DNA of 64,000 nucleotides from Compostibacter hankyongensis (GCF_039541075.1 NZ_BAABFN010000004.1:186001-250000); one strand, 5' to 3'; positions 41,073 through 54,853 are shown, counted from the stretch's first letter. Numbers and translations: made by a program. The notes: a model not told the origin generated them from the sequence alone.

Positions 41073-43682
41073 CTATTTATTCAGTGTTTTCTGCAGGTGC
41101 GCTATCGCCTGTTGCCCGTAGCCGGCCTGCTCCCGCAGGGCCGTTCGCTGCGAGTCGTCCGCGGCGGCATCTGCCTGCCGGGTCTTGAGCGTTACGAAAT
41201 TTTCCAGCATGCTCATTACATAGGCGCCATACCGGGGGCCGAGTTCCTGTGCAAAGTCCTTCGTCTTGTCCAGGCCGTTCTTCACGGTGTCCGTAGCCGT
41301 GATGACCTGCGCCAGCATATAAAGATAAGGCTGGGTATAAGCCAGCTTCTGGAAGCTGCCGTTCCGGTCGAAATTCATGGCCACATAAGGGAAATCGGCC
41401 GCGTCGCCGTACCGGGCCAGGACAGCGCAGATGACCTCGGTAAGGGGCGCCTCCGCCTCCCGGGAATGCTGCTTTGCCCATTGATAAGCCTGCTGCGGGT
41501 TGTAGGCGGAGAAGGCATCCAGGGCGGTGCTTTCCACCCGCAGGGAGGAATCTTTCAGGGCCTGCTGTATCAGCTCGTCATGGCTGCTCAGCGTAGCGCT
41601 GTCGCCGGTGATGGCCTGCAGGGCGTCCGACCTGACGGAAGATTTGGGATCGCGGAGGGCCAGGTTTGTCAGCAGCGGCAGTGCGGCCGGCCGTACTGTT
41701 TCATCCTTGAGATCAAGATGGCTGATGGCCGCGCTGCGTAGGCCTTCGAATTTATCTTTCAGCGCGTCCAGCAGCAGCTGCCGGGCCGCTTCGCTGGAGG
41801 ATTGCGCTTTGGCGCAGCCCTCGATGGCTTCGAGCCGGTCCAGATACAAAGGTGCGTGATGATACTGGTAGACGAAGTTGCTGACGGTTTTATGGTCTTC
41901 CTTCTCGGTGAGCAGCGTCTTGTCTCCGTCCACATTGACGAGGTCCGGCCGTACACGGTAATGATAGGTGAAGGTGTCGGCCCTTTCCGTCATCATCACG
42001 CTGTGTCTTTCCTTTTTACCGCCGGCATAGATATCTATGGCAAAGGGCAGCTGGAAAACGCGGCCGGACTGTGTCTGCCTTACGATCACCCGTACAAGGT
42101 GCAGGTCGTCCTCATACCGGTAGCTGATGTCCAGCTTGGGATACCCTTCGCCGTAATACCATTGGTTCCAGAACCAGGACAGGTCCTTGCCCGTTACCTG
42201 CTCAAAGGCCAGCCGCAGCTGCTGCGCTTCGGCCGGTTTGAACTTGTTTTGCTCCAGGTACTGGTGCAGGGCGCTGAAAAAGGCGTCCTTGCCGACGTAG
42301 TTGCGAAGCATGTTCAGCACGCGTCCGCCTTTCTGGTAGGTGACCTGGTCAAACACGTCCTCTTTATCGGCGTAGTAAAAGTTTACCAGCGGATGATCTT
42401 TTCCGGATCTGGCAAAGTCGAAATAGTCCTGCATGGCTTCATAGCTGTGCTGATCGGCCAGGTCCTGGCCGTATTTGTGTTCTGCCCAGAGCATTTCGGA
42501 AAAGTCGGCAAAGGACTCGTTGACCGTAAGGTTGCTCCAGGATTCAGTGGTCACCAGATCGCCGAACCAGTGATGAAAAAGCTCGTGGGCGATCACTGAT
42601 TCGTTCCGGTAATCATCGTCCAGCATCTGCCGGTCGGTCTGGTACAGGAATTCCCCGTGCAGGGTAGCGGTGGTGTTTTCCATGGCGCCGCTCACATAAT
42701 CCCGGCCTACGATCTGGGCGTACTTGCTCCATTGATAGGGAACCCCCAGGATGTCGGAGTAAAAGCCGATCATTTCCGGGGTATGACCGAAAATGGCCCT
42801 GGCATACGGCGCATAGGCCTTTTCGACGTAATAATTTACAGGGATGTTTTTCCAGTGGTCCTTCACTATGCTGAAGGGACCTGCCGCCATCATAAAGAGA
42901 TAGGGCGAGTTCGGATGTTTCATCTTCCAGGTATCGGTGCGGGTACCGTCGTTGTTTTTCTTCTGGGAGATCAGCATGCCGTTGGACAAAGTAGTATATT
43001 CGTCCGGGACCGTCATGGTGATCTGTTCGGTTGTTTTCTGATTGGGCTTGTCGATGGTGGGAAACCATACCGAGCTGGATTCCGACTCGCCCTGGGTCCA
43101 TACTTCGGTGGGCTTATAGGGGTCTTTGCCATCGGGATTGATAAAGTAAAGGCCCTTTGAGGAAGTAATGGCGGCGCTGCCCCCGGACATCTTGAGCTCG
43201 TCGGGCCGCGCGGTATAATCCAGATACAGCGTGTAGCGCTGATCCCGGGTGTAGGTTTTATCGAGCTGTATATGCAGCTGAAGGCTGTCGTACCGGTATT
43301 TCAGGGGCACCTGCCGGCCGTTTTTCAGGAGGGCCACCCGGTGGATATCCATGCCTTTGGCGTCGAGGGTGAGGGAGTCGGTGGGATAGAAGTGGGGTTG
43401 CAGGGTCACCCATTCCTTGCCGTAGAGGTAACGTTTGGCAAAATCAAAACGCACGTCAAGACGGGTGTCCACAAGATCGGTGATCCGCTCGGCGGTAGCC
43501 CGGTAGTCGCGCAGCGGATCTGATCCGGCATGCACCTCGAGCAGGGGCATGCTTTGCTGTTGGACGGCGGTGGCGCTGCTGTCGTTCGTTTGGGATTGCG
43601 CCTGGGCGCGATGGCCGGCGAAGATGGTCACACCGAGCAGGATCGTTAAAGGCCTGTAAAAAAGGCGGTACAGATTATTCAT
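41073..43682 (-). CDS. M1 family aminopeptidase N-like, secreted, with HEAT-type C-terminus
   Basis: The protein is 869 residues from ATG 43682, which is followed by a signal peptide (PLTILLGVTIFAGHRAQA). The open frame continues 29 codons upstream but lacks a signal there. The substrate-binding motif is SGAMENTTATLHGE. The zinc motif HELFHHW starts at residue 366, with the third ligand in NESFADFSEM. The last 250 residues are helical HEAT-like repeats. It should release N-terminal amino acids from peptides in the periplasm or outside the cell. Confidence 0.94.
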   Translation of the reverse strand: MNNLYRLFYRPLTILLGVTIFAGHRAQAQSQTNDSSATAVQQQSMPLLEVHAGSDPLRDYRATAERITDLVDTRLDVRFDFAKRYLYGKEWVTLQPHFYPTDSLTLDAKGMDIHRVALLKNGRQVPLKYRYDSLQLHIQLDKTYTRDQRYTLYLDYTARPDELKMSGGSAAITSSKGLYFINPDGKDPYKPTEVWTQGESESSSVWFPTIDKPNQKTTEQITMTVPDEYTTLSNGMLISQKKNNDGTRTDTWKMKHPNSPYLFMMAAGPFSIVKDHWKNIPVNYYVEKAYAPYARAIFGHTPEMIGFYSDILGVPYQWSKYAQIVGRDYVSGAMENTTATLHGEFLYQTDRQMLDDDYRNESVIAHELFHHWFGDLVTTESWSNLTVNESFADFSEMLWAEHKYGQDLADQHSYEAMQDYFDFARSGKDHPLVNFYYADKEDVFDQVTYQKGGRVLNMLRNYVGKDAFFSALHQYLEQNKFKPAEAQQLRLAFEQVTGKDLSWFWNQWYYGEGYPKLDISYRYEDDLHLVRVIVRQTQSGRVFQLPFAIDIYAGGKKERHSVMMTERADTFTYHYRVRPDLVNVDGDKTLLTEKEDHKTVSNFVYQYHHAPLYLDRLEAIEGCAKAQSSSEAARQLLLDALKDKFEGLRSAAISHLDLKDETVRPAALPLLTNLALRDPKSSVRSDALQAITGDSATLSSHDELIQQALKDSSLRVESTALDAFSAYNPQQAYQWAKQHSREAEAPLTEVICAVLARYGDAADFPYVAMNFDRNGSFQKLAYTQPYLYMLAQVITATDTVKNGLDKTKDFAQELGPRYGAYVMSMLENFVTLKTRQADAAADDSQRTALREQAGYGQQAIAHLQKTLNK

Positions 43683-43758
43683 GACGGCTGAAATTTTGTG
43701 CAAACGTACGGGATAATTTTGGGGAACACGCCGGGCGGCCCCGGCAGGGCTGTATGGG

Positions 43759-43790
43759 TTGACCGTCATTCAGATAAAAGTTTAATTTTG
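43759..43790 (+). promoter_or_regulatory. Promoter of the DUF4476 gene
   Basis: TTG (43759-43761), 21-bp spacer, TAATTTTG (43783-43790), about 44 bp upstream of the chosen ATG. Confidence 0.6.
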
Positions 43791-43833
43791 TATACCTGAT
43801 AGATGGAATAATTCTTGCGTGGCAAAAAATGCT

Positions 43834-45369
43834 ATGATGCGAAAACTAAAATGGGGAATACTGCTGGCCTGTGCCGTGGCAGCTGCGCTGCCCGCCGGTG
43901 CCCAGTCGGCCAAGAAATCATTTGTATATATCCAGAACGAGGAGGGGATGCCTTTTTATGTGAAGGTGAAGGACAAGCTGCTGAGCGCCTCTTCGGCAGG
44001 TTATATTATTATTCCGGGGCTGCAGCCGGGGACCAACTCGCTGGTGATCGGCTTCCCGAAAAACGAATATCCCGAAGCCCGTTTCTCGATCCGGATCGGC
44101 GGCAGCCAGGACCAGGGATTCCTGCTGAAAAAGCAGGGAAAGCATTTTGTGTTGTACGACATGCAGGATTTCAGTATGATCGCGCCGGCAAAGCCGGGTG
44201 GCGCGGCCGCTGAAGACCCGGCCCTGGCCGCGTCGGAGCAGCAGCCTGCCGCTCCTGCTCCCGCAGACAGCGGAGGGGATCAGCAGCTGCCCGTTGATAC
44301 GCCGCCCGCCGTAGCGGCGGCGCCTGCGGCGCAGCCGCCGGCAGGGGATTCCGCTCCCGCAGACAGCGCGCCAGCGAATGCCGCTCCTGCCGACAGCGCG
44401 CCCATCGCTGCCGCTCCTCCCAAGGAAGATCCTTTCGGAAATATGCTGAACGCCGTTACCGGCGGCGGGGACACGCCCGCCGCACCAGCTCCCGCCGCAC
44501 CAGCTCCCGCCGCATCTGCTCCCGCGGCCACTGCTCCGGATGAGAGCGGTAATACGACTGCGGCGGCGGATACCGGATCGGACGCCGCCCCGCAGGCGCC
44601 CCCCGCGACGGGCGAAACCCCTGATCTGACGGAAGCCGGCACGGATACCTCCCTTTCGGAACCCAGCAAGGCGGAACGCCGCCGGGAACGGCGCGAGCGT
44701 AAACGGCAGCAGAAAAACGAGCCGGACTTTATCACTTTCCAGCCGGGTGTGGACGGCAGCACGGCTGTGGAAGCCGCAGCGGCCGGGACAGTGGCGGGTG
44801 CGGCAGCCGGCGGGGAGCCCGCGCCGGAGGTGGCGGAGGAGAGCGGCCGGCGCTCCGGAAAAGAACGGAGGCGGGAAAGGGCGGCCGCCCGGGAAGCAGC
44901 CATGGATGCTGATACGACGTCGATGTCTGCTTACTCTTCTTTGCCGGGGAGAAACCACCTGCAGGTAAAACCGCTGCTGAAGGGTGCGGACAGCGACCTG
45001 CCCTACAGCAACGGGGTAACCGGGGAAATGCCCGGACGGAATACCCCGGCGGAAGCGCCGGGGATGGCCAGCGCCCGTTGTGCGGAAGCCGTTACCGAAT
45101 CCGTTTATGAAAAAACCCGTAAAAAGATGGCGGGTCAGTCTTCCGCCGAGCGGATGCTGAAGATCGCCCGCCGCGCCTTCGGCGGCGGGTGCTATACCAG
45201 TGCCCAGATCCAGAATCTGGCTTATCTGTTCATGGACAATGCTTCGCGGTACAACTTCCTCGAGCTGGCCTATGCGCACGCCTACGATCCCTCCAACTTT
45301 TCGGCGCTGGGACAGGTGCTGACGGATGATTATTACAAAAACCGTTTCCAGGCGCTGGTAAAGCAATGA
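43834..45369 (+). CDS. Secreted DUF4476 protein with long Ala/Pro/Asp linker
   Basis: The protein is 511 residues from ATG 43834; an upstream GTG adds only five residues. A signal peptide (WGILLACAVAAALPAGAQ) is followed by a small N-terminal domain (about 25-115, KSFVYIQNEEGMPFYVKVKD). A linker of about 300 residues follows, very rich in Ala, Pro, Asp and Glu with short repeats such as APAPAAPAPA and two patches of Arg/Glu. The C-terminal DUF4476 domain contains MLKIARRAFGGGCYTSAQIQ and ends NRFQALVKQ. Function is unknown. It is 13 bp upstream of truA. Confidence 0.83.
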   Translation: MMRKLKWGILLACAVAAALPAGAQSAKKSFVYIQNEEGMPFYVKVKDKLLSASSAGYIIIPGLQPGTNSLVIGFPKNEYPEARFSIRIGGSQDQGFLLKKQGKHFVLYDMQDFSMIAPAKPGGAAAEDPALAASEQQPAAPAPADSGGDQQLPVDTPPAVAAAPAAQPPAGDSAPADSAPANAAPADSAPIAAAPPKEDPFGNMLNAVTGGGDTPAAPAPAAPAPAASAPAATAPDESGNTTAAADTGSDAAPQAPPATGETPDLTEAGTDTSLSEPSKAERRRERRERKRQQKNEPDFITFQPGVDGSTAVEAAAAGTVAGAAAGGEPAPEVAEESGRRSGKERRRERAAAREAAMDADTTSMSAYSSLPGRNHLQVKPLLKGADSDLPYSNGVTGEMPGRNTPAEAPGMASARCAEAVTESVYEKTRKKMAGQSSAERMLKIARRAFGGGCYTSAQIQNLAYLFMDNASRYNFLELAYAHAYDPSNFSALGQVLTDDYYKNRFQALVKQ

Positions 45370-45382
45370 TCGCCGGCCTCCT

Positions 45383-46198
45383 ATGGCAAGATATTTTATA
45401 GAAGTAGCCTATTGCGGAGCAGGATTTTCCGGCTTCCAGACGCAGCAGAACGGACTTACCGTGCAGGGCGAGCTCGAGCGGGCATTGAGCCTGCTGACCC
45501 GTCGCCCCGTATCCACTACGGGGGCCAGCCGCACCGACGCGGGCGTACACGCCTTTCAGAACTTTTTGCATTTCGACAGCGAGACGCCGCTGCACCCCGG
45601 CATTTTATACAAGATGAACGCCCTGCTGCCGCGGGGCATCGCCGTGAAGGCCGTGTACCCGGTAGCGGATACCGCGCATGCGCGTTTTGACGCGGTCAGC
45701 CGGGCTTATGAATATGTGCTGTATGCGCATAAGGACCCTTTTTTACAGGGCAGGGGATATCATTTTCCTTATCCCCTGCAGCTGGATATCCTCCGCGAAA
45801 CGGCGGCCCTGATCCGGGAGCACCGTGATTTCAGGGCGTTTTCCAAACGCAACACGCAGGTAAAGACCTTTGTCTGCAATATCCTGTCGGCGGACTGGGA
45901 GCAGGCGGACGACCGGCTGATCTTCCGCATACGGGCCAACCGCTTTCTCCGGGGCATGGTGCGCGGGCTGGTAGGCACCCAGCTGCTGGCCGGGCGGGGC
46001 CGGCTGGGGATGGATGATTTCCGCCGCGTGCTGGACGAGGCGGAAGGTACGCGGGCGGATTTCTCGGCGCCGGCGCAAGGCCTCTTCCTGAAGGAGGTAG
46101 CTTATCCCGAAGGACTTTTAACCGCTGCTCAGCGCGGGATAGCGCTTAAGAGAGGCGGGAAAGAGAAGCCGGCAGGAAATCTTTTTCCTCTTTTTTAA
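45383..46198 (+). CDS. truA: tRNA pseudouridine(38-40) synthase
   Basis: This 271-residue protein has the catalytic aspartate D52 in TTGASRTDAGVHAFQN. It also has FDAVSRAYEYVLY and the C-terminal FLRGMVRGLVGTQLLAGRG, all TruA blocks. It isomerises uridines 38-40 in the anticodon arm of many tRNAs. It is 13 bp behind the DUF4476 gene, so the two are probably co-transcribed, and it lies immediately upstream of the rRNA operon promoters. Confidence 0.95.
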   Translation: MARYFIEVAYCGAGFSGFQTQQNGLTVQGELERALSLLTRRPVSTTGASRTDAGVHAFQNFLHFDSETPLHPGILYKMNALLPRGIAVKAVYPVADTAHARFDAVSRAYEYVLYAHKDPFLQGRGYHFPYPLQLDILRETAALIREHRDFRAFSKRNTQVKTFVCNILSADWEQADDRLIFRIRANRFLRGMVRGLVGTQLLAGRGRLGMDDFRRVLDEAEGTRADFSAPAQGLFLKEVAYPEGLLTAAQRGIALKRGGKEKPAGNLFPLF

Positions 46199-46206
46199 GA
46201 AAAAAT

Positions 46207-46236
46207 TTGGCGGAATGAAAAAGCATCCTATCTTTG
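46207..46236 (+). promoter_or_regulatory. rRNA promoter P1
   Basis: TTG (46207-46209), 19-bp spacer, TATCTTTG (46229-46236). Confidence 0.8.
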
Positions 46237-46424
46237 CATCCGCTTTCGGGCAAAAACATTACAAGTTCTTATAAATCAATTACTTCTATTTGTCATTTGT
46301 TGTCCGGCCTGTAGGTTGGATGACCGGTGCCGGCAGGGGCTGCTGAGTAAGTAGTCCGGAGCCGTAAGGCCGGTGGCGAGTCCTGATTTTTTAAGGGAGG
46401 CGCGGAAAAAAATGACAAAAAAAT

Positions 46425-46454
46425 TTGCGGAAGATAAAAAGCAATGTATCTTTG
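46425..46454 (+). promoter_or_regulatory. rRNA promoter P2
   Basis: TTG (46425-46427), 19-bp spacer, TATCTTTG (46447-46454). Same spacing as P1. Confidence 0.8.
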
Positions 46455-46560
46455 CAGCCCGCTGTCGAAAAGGGCAGCATTGTAAAAAAGTTCTTGATAG
46501 TCAGCTGGGTTAGGAGCGGAAGATTCACCGGAAAGAGGAGAAGAAAAAAGTGAAGAAAGT

Positions 46561-46591
46561 TTGGTGAATAGAAAACAAACGACTACCTTTG
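46561..46591 (+). promoter_or_regulatory. rRNA promoter P3
   Basis: TTG (46561-46563), 20-bp spacer, TACCTTTG (46584-46591), about 200 bp upstream of mature 16S. Confidence 0.78.
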
Positions 46592-46655
46592 CGCTCCCGT
46601 TTGAATGGAACGGGATAACAACACAGATCAACGATTCACAAGTATAACGAATCAA

Positions 46656-46668
46656 AGTTCTTTGAAAG
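46656..46668 (+). promoter_or_regulatory. boxA-like antitermination element in the 16S leader
   Basis: AGTTCTTTGAAAG resembles the boxA sequence bound by the Nus factors. Related copies occur in the spacers at 48646 (AGTTCTTAACAATGC), 48879 (AGTTCTTTTGACAT) and 48988 (AGTTCTTTGACAT). Confidence 0.55.
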
Positions 46669-46792
46669 TTAGGGAACAGCAGAAAATCCTTCCTGTTTAC
46701 AGGAAGGAAGTAAACAGGTAATGTTAGCGTAAAACAATTAAATTGAACGTCTAATTTTTCTTAGAGAAATTAGTCAGTATCAAAACTCATTT

Positions 46793-48319
<1,527 letters not shown>

Positions 48320-48425
48320 AGAGCGCAACACATGAATGTGTACACTGCTGTTTCCCTTTACTTTCATTATTTTTTTTCAGCTCTTTTTTTGTTTTTTTCG
48401 GCCAGTTGCTATGGATATTTGTTTT

Positions 48426-48456
48426 GGCAGTTGGCAGTCGGCAGTCGGCAGTCGGC
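48426..48456. repeat. Tandem heptamer in the 16S-23S spacer
   Basis: GGCAGTT followed by three GGCAGTC units and a partial GGC, a perfect 7-nt period. Confidence 0.8.
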
Positions 48457-48512
48457 GAGAACCGGTTACGGAGTCAACCTAACGGTAGCTGCATACTGCG
48501 CACTGCGATGAA

Positions 48513-48587
48513 AGGTCCGTAGCTCAGCCTGGTTAGAGCACTACACTGATAATGTAGGGGTCACCAGTTCAAATCTGGTCGGGCCTA
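48513..48587 (+). tRNA. tRNA-Ile (GAT)
   Basis: Acceptor AGGTCCG/CGGGCCT with discriminator A, anticodon arm CTACA CTGATAA TGTAG (GAT), T arm ACCAG TTCAAAT CTGGT. Located in the 16S-23S spacer as usual; CCA not encoded. Confidence 0.96.
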
Positions 48588-48757
48588 CATCGGCGCTCTC
48601 CGCCGCAAGGGCGAAGAGGTCATCAGGCCGGAAATAAGGCCGATAAGTTCTTAACAATGCTTAGTCAGCCCGTTATGCTATAAGCCCGGCGGATATGCCG
48701 CCTTTGCTAAAGCTGCGGATGTTTACGCCAAAGCTTCGGCGCGGCGCACAAACGGAG

Positions 48758-48831
48758 GGGGGATTAGCTCAGCTGGCTAGAGCACCTGCTTTGCAAGCAG
48801 GGGGTCATCGGTTCGATTCCGATATCCTCCA
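48758..48831 (+). tRNA. tRNA-Ala (TGC)
   Basis: Acceptor GGGGGAT/ATCCTCC with discriminator A, anticodon arm CCTGC TTTGCAA GCAGG (TGC), T arm ATCGG TTCGATT CCGAT. Second tRNA of the rRNA spacer; CCA not encoded. Confidence 0.96.
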
Positions 48832-49048
48832 CAATCCCGGTAATTTTTAAGGAAGAATACAGATCCGGGAAGCTGCATAGTTCTTTTGACATAACAGATG
48901 TAACCGTAAAGGCGGTCAGGATGGTTCGAAGCCGTTAACATCTCAGTGATTCCGCTTCACCGGTTTTAGACCGGAGAAGGGCATCAGAGTTCTTTGACAT
49001 ATTGGGTAATCAAAAGTTGTAATCATCGAGCAACGAATATTTTAACTT

Positions 49049-51956
<2,908 letters not shown>

Positions 51957-52032
51957 TTTTTTATTCCGTGTGTGAACGCGGAATGAACCGCTCCGGTGGT
52001 TCGCAACTTTTGATCCAATATGTTAATTTATT

Positions 52033-52112
52033 GAGGTAAAAGGCAAAAGGAGAAAGGTAAAAGGAAGAAATCTTCCCTGCCCTTTGCCCCTTGACCCTTA
52101 ACCTTTAACCTT
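52033..52112. repeat. Heptamer-period repeat between 23S and 5S
   Basis: Units AAAGGCA, AAAGGAG, AAAGGTA, AAAGGAA on one side are answered by CCCTTGA, CCCTTAA, CCTTTAA on the other. The two halves are partly complementary and could pair across the spacer in the precursor RNA. Confidence 0.6.
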
Positions 52113-52114
52113 CT

Positions 52115-52225
52115 TATGGTGGTTTTACCGAGGGTGTTCACCTCTTCCCATTCCGAACAGAGCAGTTAAGCCCCTCATGGCCGATGGTACTACAAAGCAA
52201 TGTGGGAGAGTAGGTAGCTGCCATA
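52115..52225 (+). rRNA. rrf: 5S ribosomal RNA
   Basis: About 111 nt from TATGGTGG to CTGCCATA, whose ends pair. It contains the conserved CATTCCGAACAGAGCAGTTAAG and the GATGGTACTAC loop region. Confidence 0.94.
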
Positions 52226-52233
52226 TTTATTCG

Positions 52234-52268
52234 AACTCCGCAGTTTTGTAACTGCGGAGTTTTTTTTT
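52234..52268 (+). terminator. rRNA operon terminator
   Basis: A 12-bp perfect stem AACTCCGCAGTT/AACTGCGGAGTT with loop TTGT, followed by eight or more T. Confidence 0.93.
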
Positions 52269-53047
52269 GCCCCAATGCCAATCCGAACTCCTGCTGCTCC
52301 GGTAAAATCGCATACCTGCCGCAGGTTGGTCATCCATCCCAACCCGCCCTGCCCCGGCAAAGTCAGTCGCCCTGCATATCCATCTGTCGGAACGCTCATT
52401 CCCGCCCTGCTCCTTAGACCCCTAAACTCCCCCTCATCCGGCCTATCCGCCGTCCGTCCATCATATTCTTTCTTTCCATTTTAAATATTTTTTTTAATTT
52501 TCGAAACATTATCTTAGTGCCCGCCCCGACGGGTACGCTAACGGGGAATAACGCTTACGAATATACGTAATAATAAAAGGATGTAACCGGAGCCGGAAAA
52601 GCCGGCGCCGGAAAACAGCTGTCTCGACCGGCAGGAAGAGGAACGGTTTATACCGCAGGATGGCCGTCCCGGTCCGGAAAAACCGTTATCCGGGCCGCTG
52701 CTTTAGGAAATCGGCAGAAAACAGGCCTGAATTTTGCTGTTTGTTAAAAAAAACACTTGGCACTTATAAAAATTTCCTTAAATTGTGCGGCTGACGTAGG
52801 TGTCAGCGGGCGCCCCGGTTATAGGCCGGAAAAGTGCCGGGTGAATGAGCATAAGCAGGAATCCGCGCCGTAGCCTTGTTACTATTATCCGGGTCCGCTT
52901 CTGAACAGCATTCGTTTCTTGAAAATTTGATGTAATCACCGTTTGCCGGAACAGTTACAACAGGCTGGTATAAGGTAATGAGAAAGAGGTGTGCGGTATG
53001 TGAAAACGGTAACATACATTATCTTTTCAAGATTTTTTTTTGATAAC
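52269..53047. other. Long gene-free region between rRNA operon and exbB
   Basis: About 780 bp without a supported ORF. The first part is C-rich, the rest mixed. Several short G/C inverted pieces such as GGAGCCGGAAAAGCCGGCGCC occur near 52590. The final 60 bp are AT-rich and lead into the exbB promoter. A small RNA or a degraded gene is possible, but nothing specific is recognised. Confidence 0.4.
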
Positions 53048-53077
53048 TTGTTTTTTTTGATCAGACCTATATCTTTG
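53048..53077 (+). promoter_or_regulatory. Promoter of the exbB-exbD-exbD-tonB operon
   Basis: TTG (53048-53050), 19-bp spacer, TATCTTTG (53070-53077), leaving a 5' leader of about 95 nt before the ExbB start. Confidence 0.75.
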
Positions 53078-53176
53078 TGAAAATACCTTACACGAATCCT
53101 AAACCGTTTTAAACCAGTCAGAATTTAAACCGTATTAAAAACAATTCATTTCAATTAACACTAAAATTCAATCAAC

Positions 53177-54031
53177 ATGGCTGAAACAAAACCGACTGTG
53201 ACGTCGAAGGTAACCAGCGCTCCGCAAGCAGGTGCAACCAAGAAGGGGGGCGGCAACGCGATAGCTATACTGGCCGTACCCATCTGTCTTATTGTGGCAT
53301 TCCTGTTCTTCATCTACGTGTTAGGGAATCCTGCCAATTTTGCAAACGGTATCAAGGAAGGTGAAGGCGTACATGCGCTGAACTATTTCGGAACCATGTA
53401 TACCGGAGGCTGGATCGTGCCGATCCTGATCACCCTGTTCCTGCTGGTGCTGACCTTCGTGATCGAAAGATTCTTTACCATCAGCAAAGCCAAAGGTAAG
53501 ATCAAACCGACCGAATTTATCCGCCGCGTGCAGTATCACCTGGCCAACAAAAACCTGGATGCAGCCCTGGCAGAATGCGATAAACAGCGCGGCTCCGTGG
53601 GTAATGTCATGAAAGCCGGCCTGCGGAAGTATAAAGAAATGACTACCAACACCGACCTGGATACCGACCAGAAAGTGCTGAACATCCAGAAGGAGATCGA
53701 AGAGGCTACCACCCTGGAGCTGCCCATGCTCGAAAAGAATCTGGTATTCCTCTCCACCATCGCTTCCTGCGCTACCCTGCTGGGTCTGTTCGGAACGGTG
53801 CTCGGGATGATCCGCGCCTTTAAGGCCCTGTCCGACTCCGGAGGATCCAACTCAACCGCACTGGCCCTCGGTATCGCTGAAGCCCTGGTAAATACCGCCC
53901 TCGGTATCGGTACCTCCTTCATCGCGATTATCATGTATAACTTCTTCACTACCAACATTGACAGCATCACCTATGGTATTGATGAAACCGGTTATACGCT
54001 GACGCAGAGCTTCGCCGCCAACTATAAATAA
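53177..54031 (+). CDS. exbB: MotA/TolQ/ExbB proton channel protein
   Basis: This 284-residue membrane protein has a first helix at about 33-55 (AILAVPICLIVAFLFFIYV), a second at about 85-105 (IVPILITLFLLVLTFVIE), and the signature helices LPMLEKNLVFLSTIASCATL plus GLFGTVLGMIRAFKAL and EALVNTALGIGTSFIAII. It forms the proton-conducting pentamer that powers TonB-dependent outer-membrane transport. It is followed by two ExbD genes and TonB on the same strand. Confidence 0.94.
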   Translation: MAETKPTVTSKVTSAPQAGATKKGGGNAIAILAVPICLIVAFLFFIYVLGNPANFANGIKEGEGVHALNYFGTMYTGGWIVPILITLFLLVLTFVIERFFTISKAKGKIKPTEFIRRVQYHLANKNLDAALAECDKQRGSVGNVMKAGLRKYKEMTTNTDLDTDQKVLNIQKEIEEATTLELPMLEKNLVFLSTIASCATLLGLFGTVLGMIRAFKALSDSGGSNSTALALGIAEALVNTALGIGTSFIAIIMYNFFTTNIDSITYGIDETGYTLTQSFAANYK

Positions 54032-54157
54032 GCGGCAGCGGCCCCGTTTTTTCCTTTTTTGAAAAAAATGTGTGGAATCCGCGATGCCTTGCATCTCTAT
54101 TCATGTACGGAAGGATGAATATCCGCGCCGTACGTAAACCGAACAAAATCAGCAAAG

Positions 54158-54853
54158 ATGCCAAAAGTAAAAATAGCCCGGAAAAGTACCCTTGTGGATA
54201 TGACACCGATGTGCGACGTGGCTTTCCTGCTGCTGACCTTCTTCATGCTGACCACCAAGTTCAAACCTGAAGACCCGGTGGCCGTGGTAACGCCTACTTC
54301 CATTTCGCAGAAGCTGCTGCCGGAAGAAGATGTGGCCATGATCATCGTAGGAAAGAACGGTCAGGTCTTCTACGGGCTGGATGACCAGAACCTGCGGGTA
54401 AAGCTGATACAGGCCATCAACCAGCAGTATAACCTGGGCCTCAGCAACGAACAGATGAAGAAGTTCTCCATGAACTCTTCCTTCGGCGTGCCGATTCCCC
54501 AGCTGAAGCAGTTCCTTTCCATGTCTATCGACGACCAGAAAGCGGCGCAGCAGCCCGGGATCCCGTATGACTCTGCCAACAACGAGCTGGCCCAGTGGAT
54601 CAAGTATACGGTGAGCATCAATGCCGGCAAGAGCACCCAGTTTTGTATCAAGGCCGACGTGGATACCAAGTTCCCCAAGGTCAACGAAGTGCTGAAAACG
54701 CTCAAGCTGGGTAACCACATGAAGCTGCACCTGATTACGGATATGAAAGCGCCCCCCGCAGGAACTCCGGCGGCGATGGAAGCCCAGAAAGGCGGCGGCA
54801 GCGAAGGAGCTGCACCGGCAGGAGGAGCACCCGCAGGAGGGGCAGCGCAATAG
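54158..54853 (+). CDS. ExbD/TolR family protein, first copy
   Basis: This 231-residue protein has a short basic N-terminus and one membrane helix with the conserved aspartate: LVDMTPMCDVAFLLLTFFML. A long periplasmic domain follows, with an Ala/Gly/Pro-rich tail. ExbD helices sit inside the ExbB pentamer and use the Asp as proton carrier. It is longer than the classical ExbD (about 140). It lies 126 bp behind exbB. Confidence 0.92.
   Translation: MPKVKIARKSTLVDMTPMCDVAFLLLTFFMLTTKFKPEDPVAVVTPTSISQKLLPEEDVAMIIVGKNGQVFYGLDDQNLRVKLIQAINQQYNLGLSNEQMKKFSMNSSFGVPIPQLKQFLSMSIDDQKAAQQPGIPYDSANNELAQWIKYTVSINAGKSTQFCIKADVDTKFPKVNEVLKTLKLGNHMKLHLITDMKAPPAGTPAAMEAQKGGGSEGAAPAGGAPAGGAAQ

Noticed and set aside
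52803..53015. Minus-strand frame of 70 codons before exbB
   Set aside because: No signal, domain or neighbour support; composition looks random.
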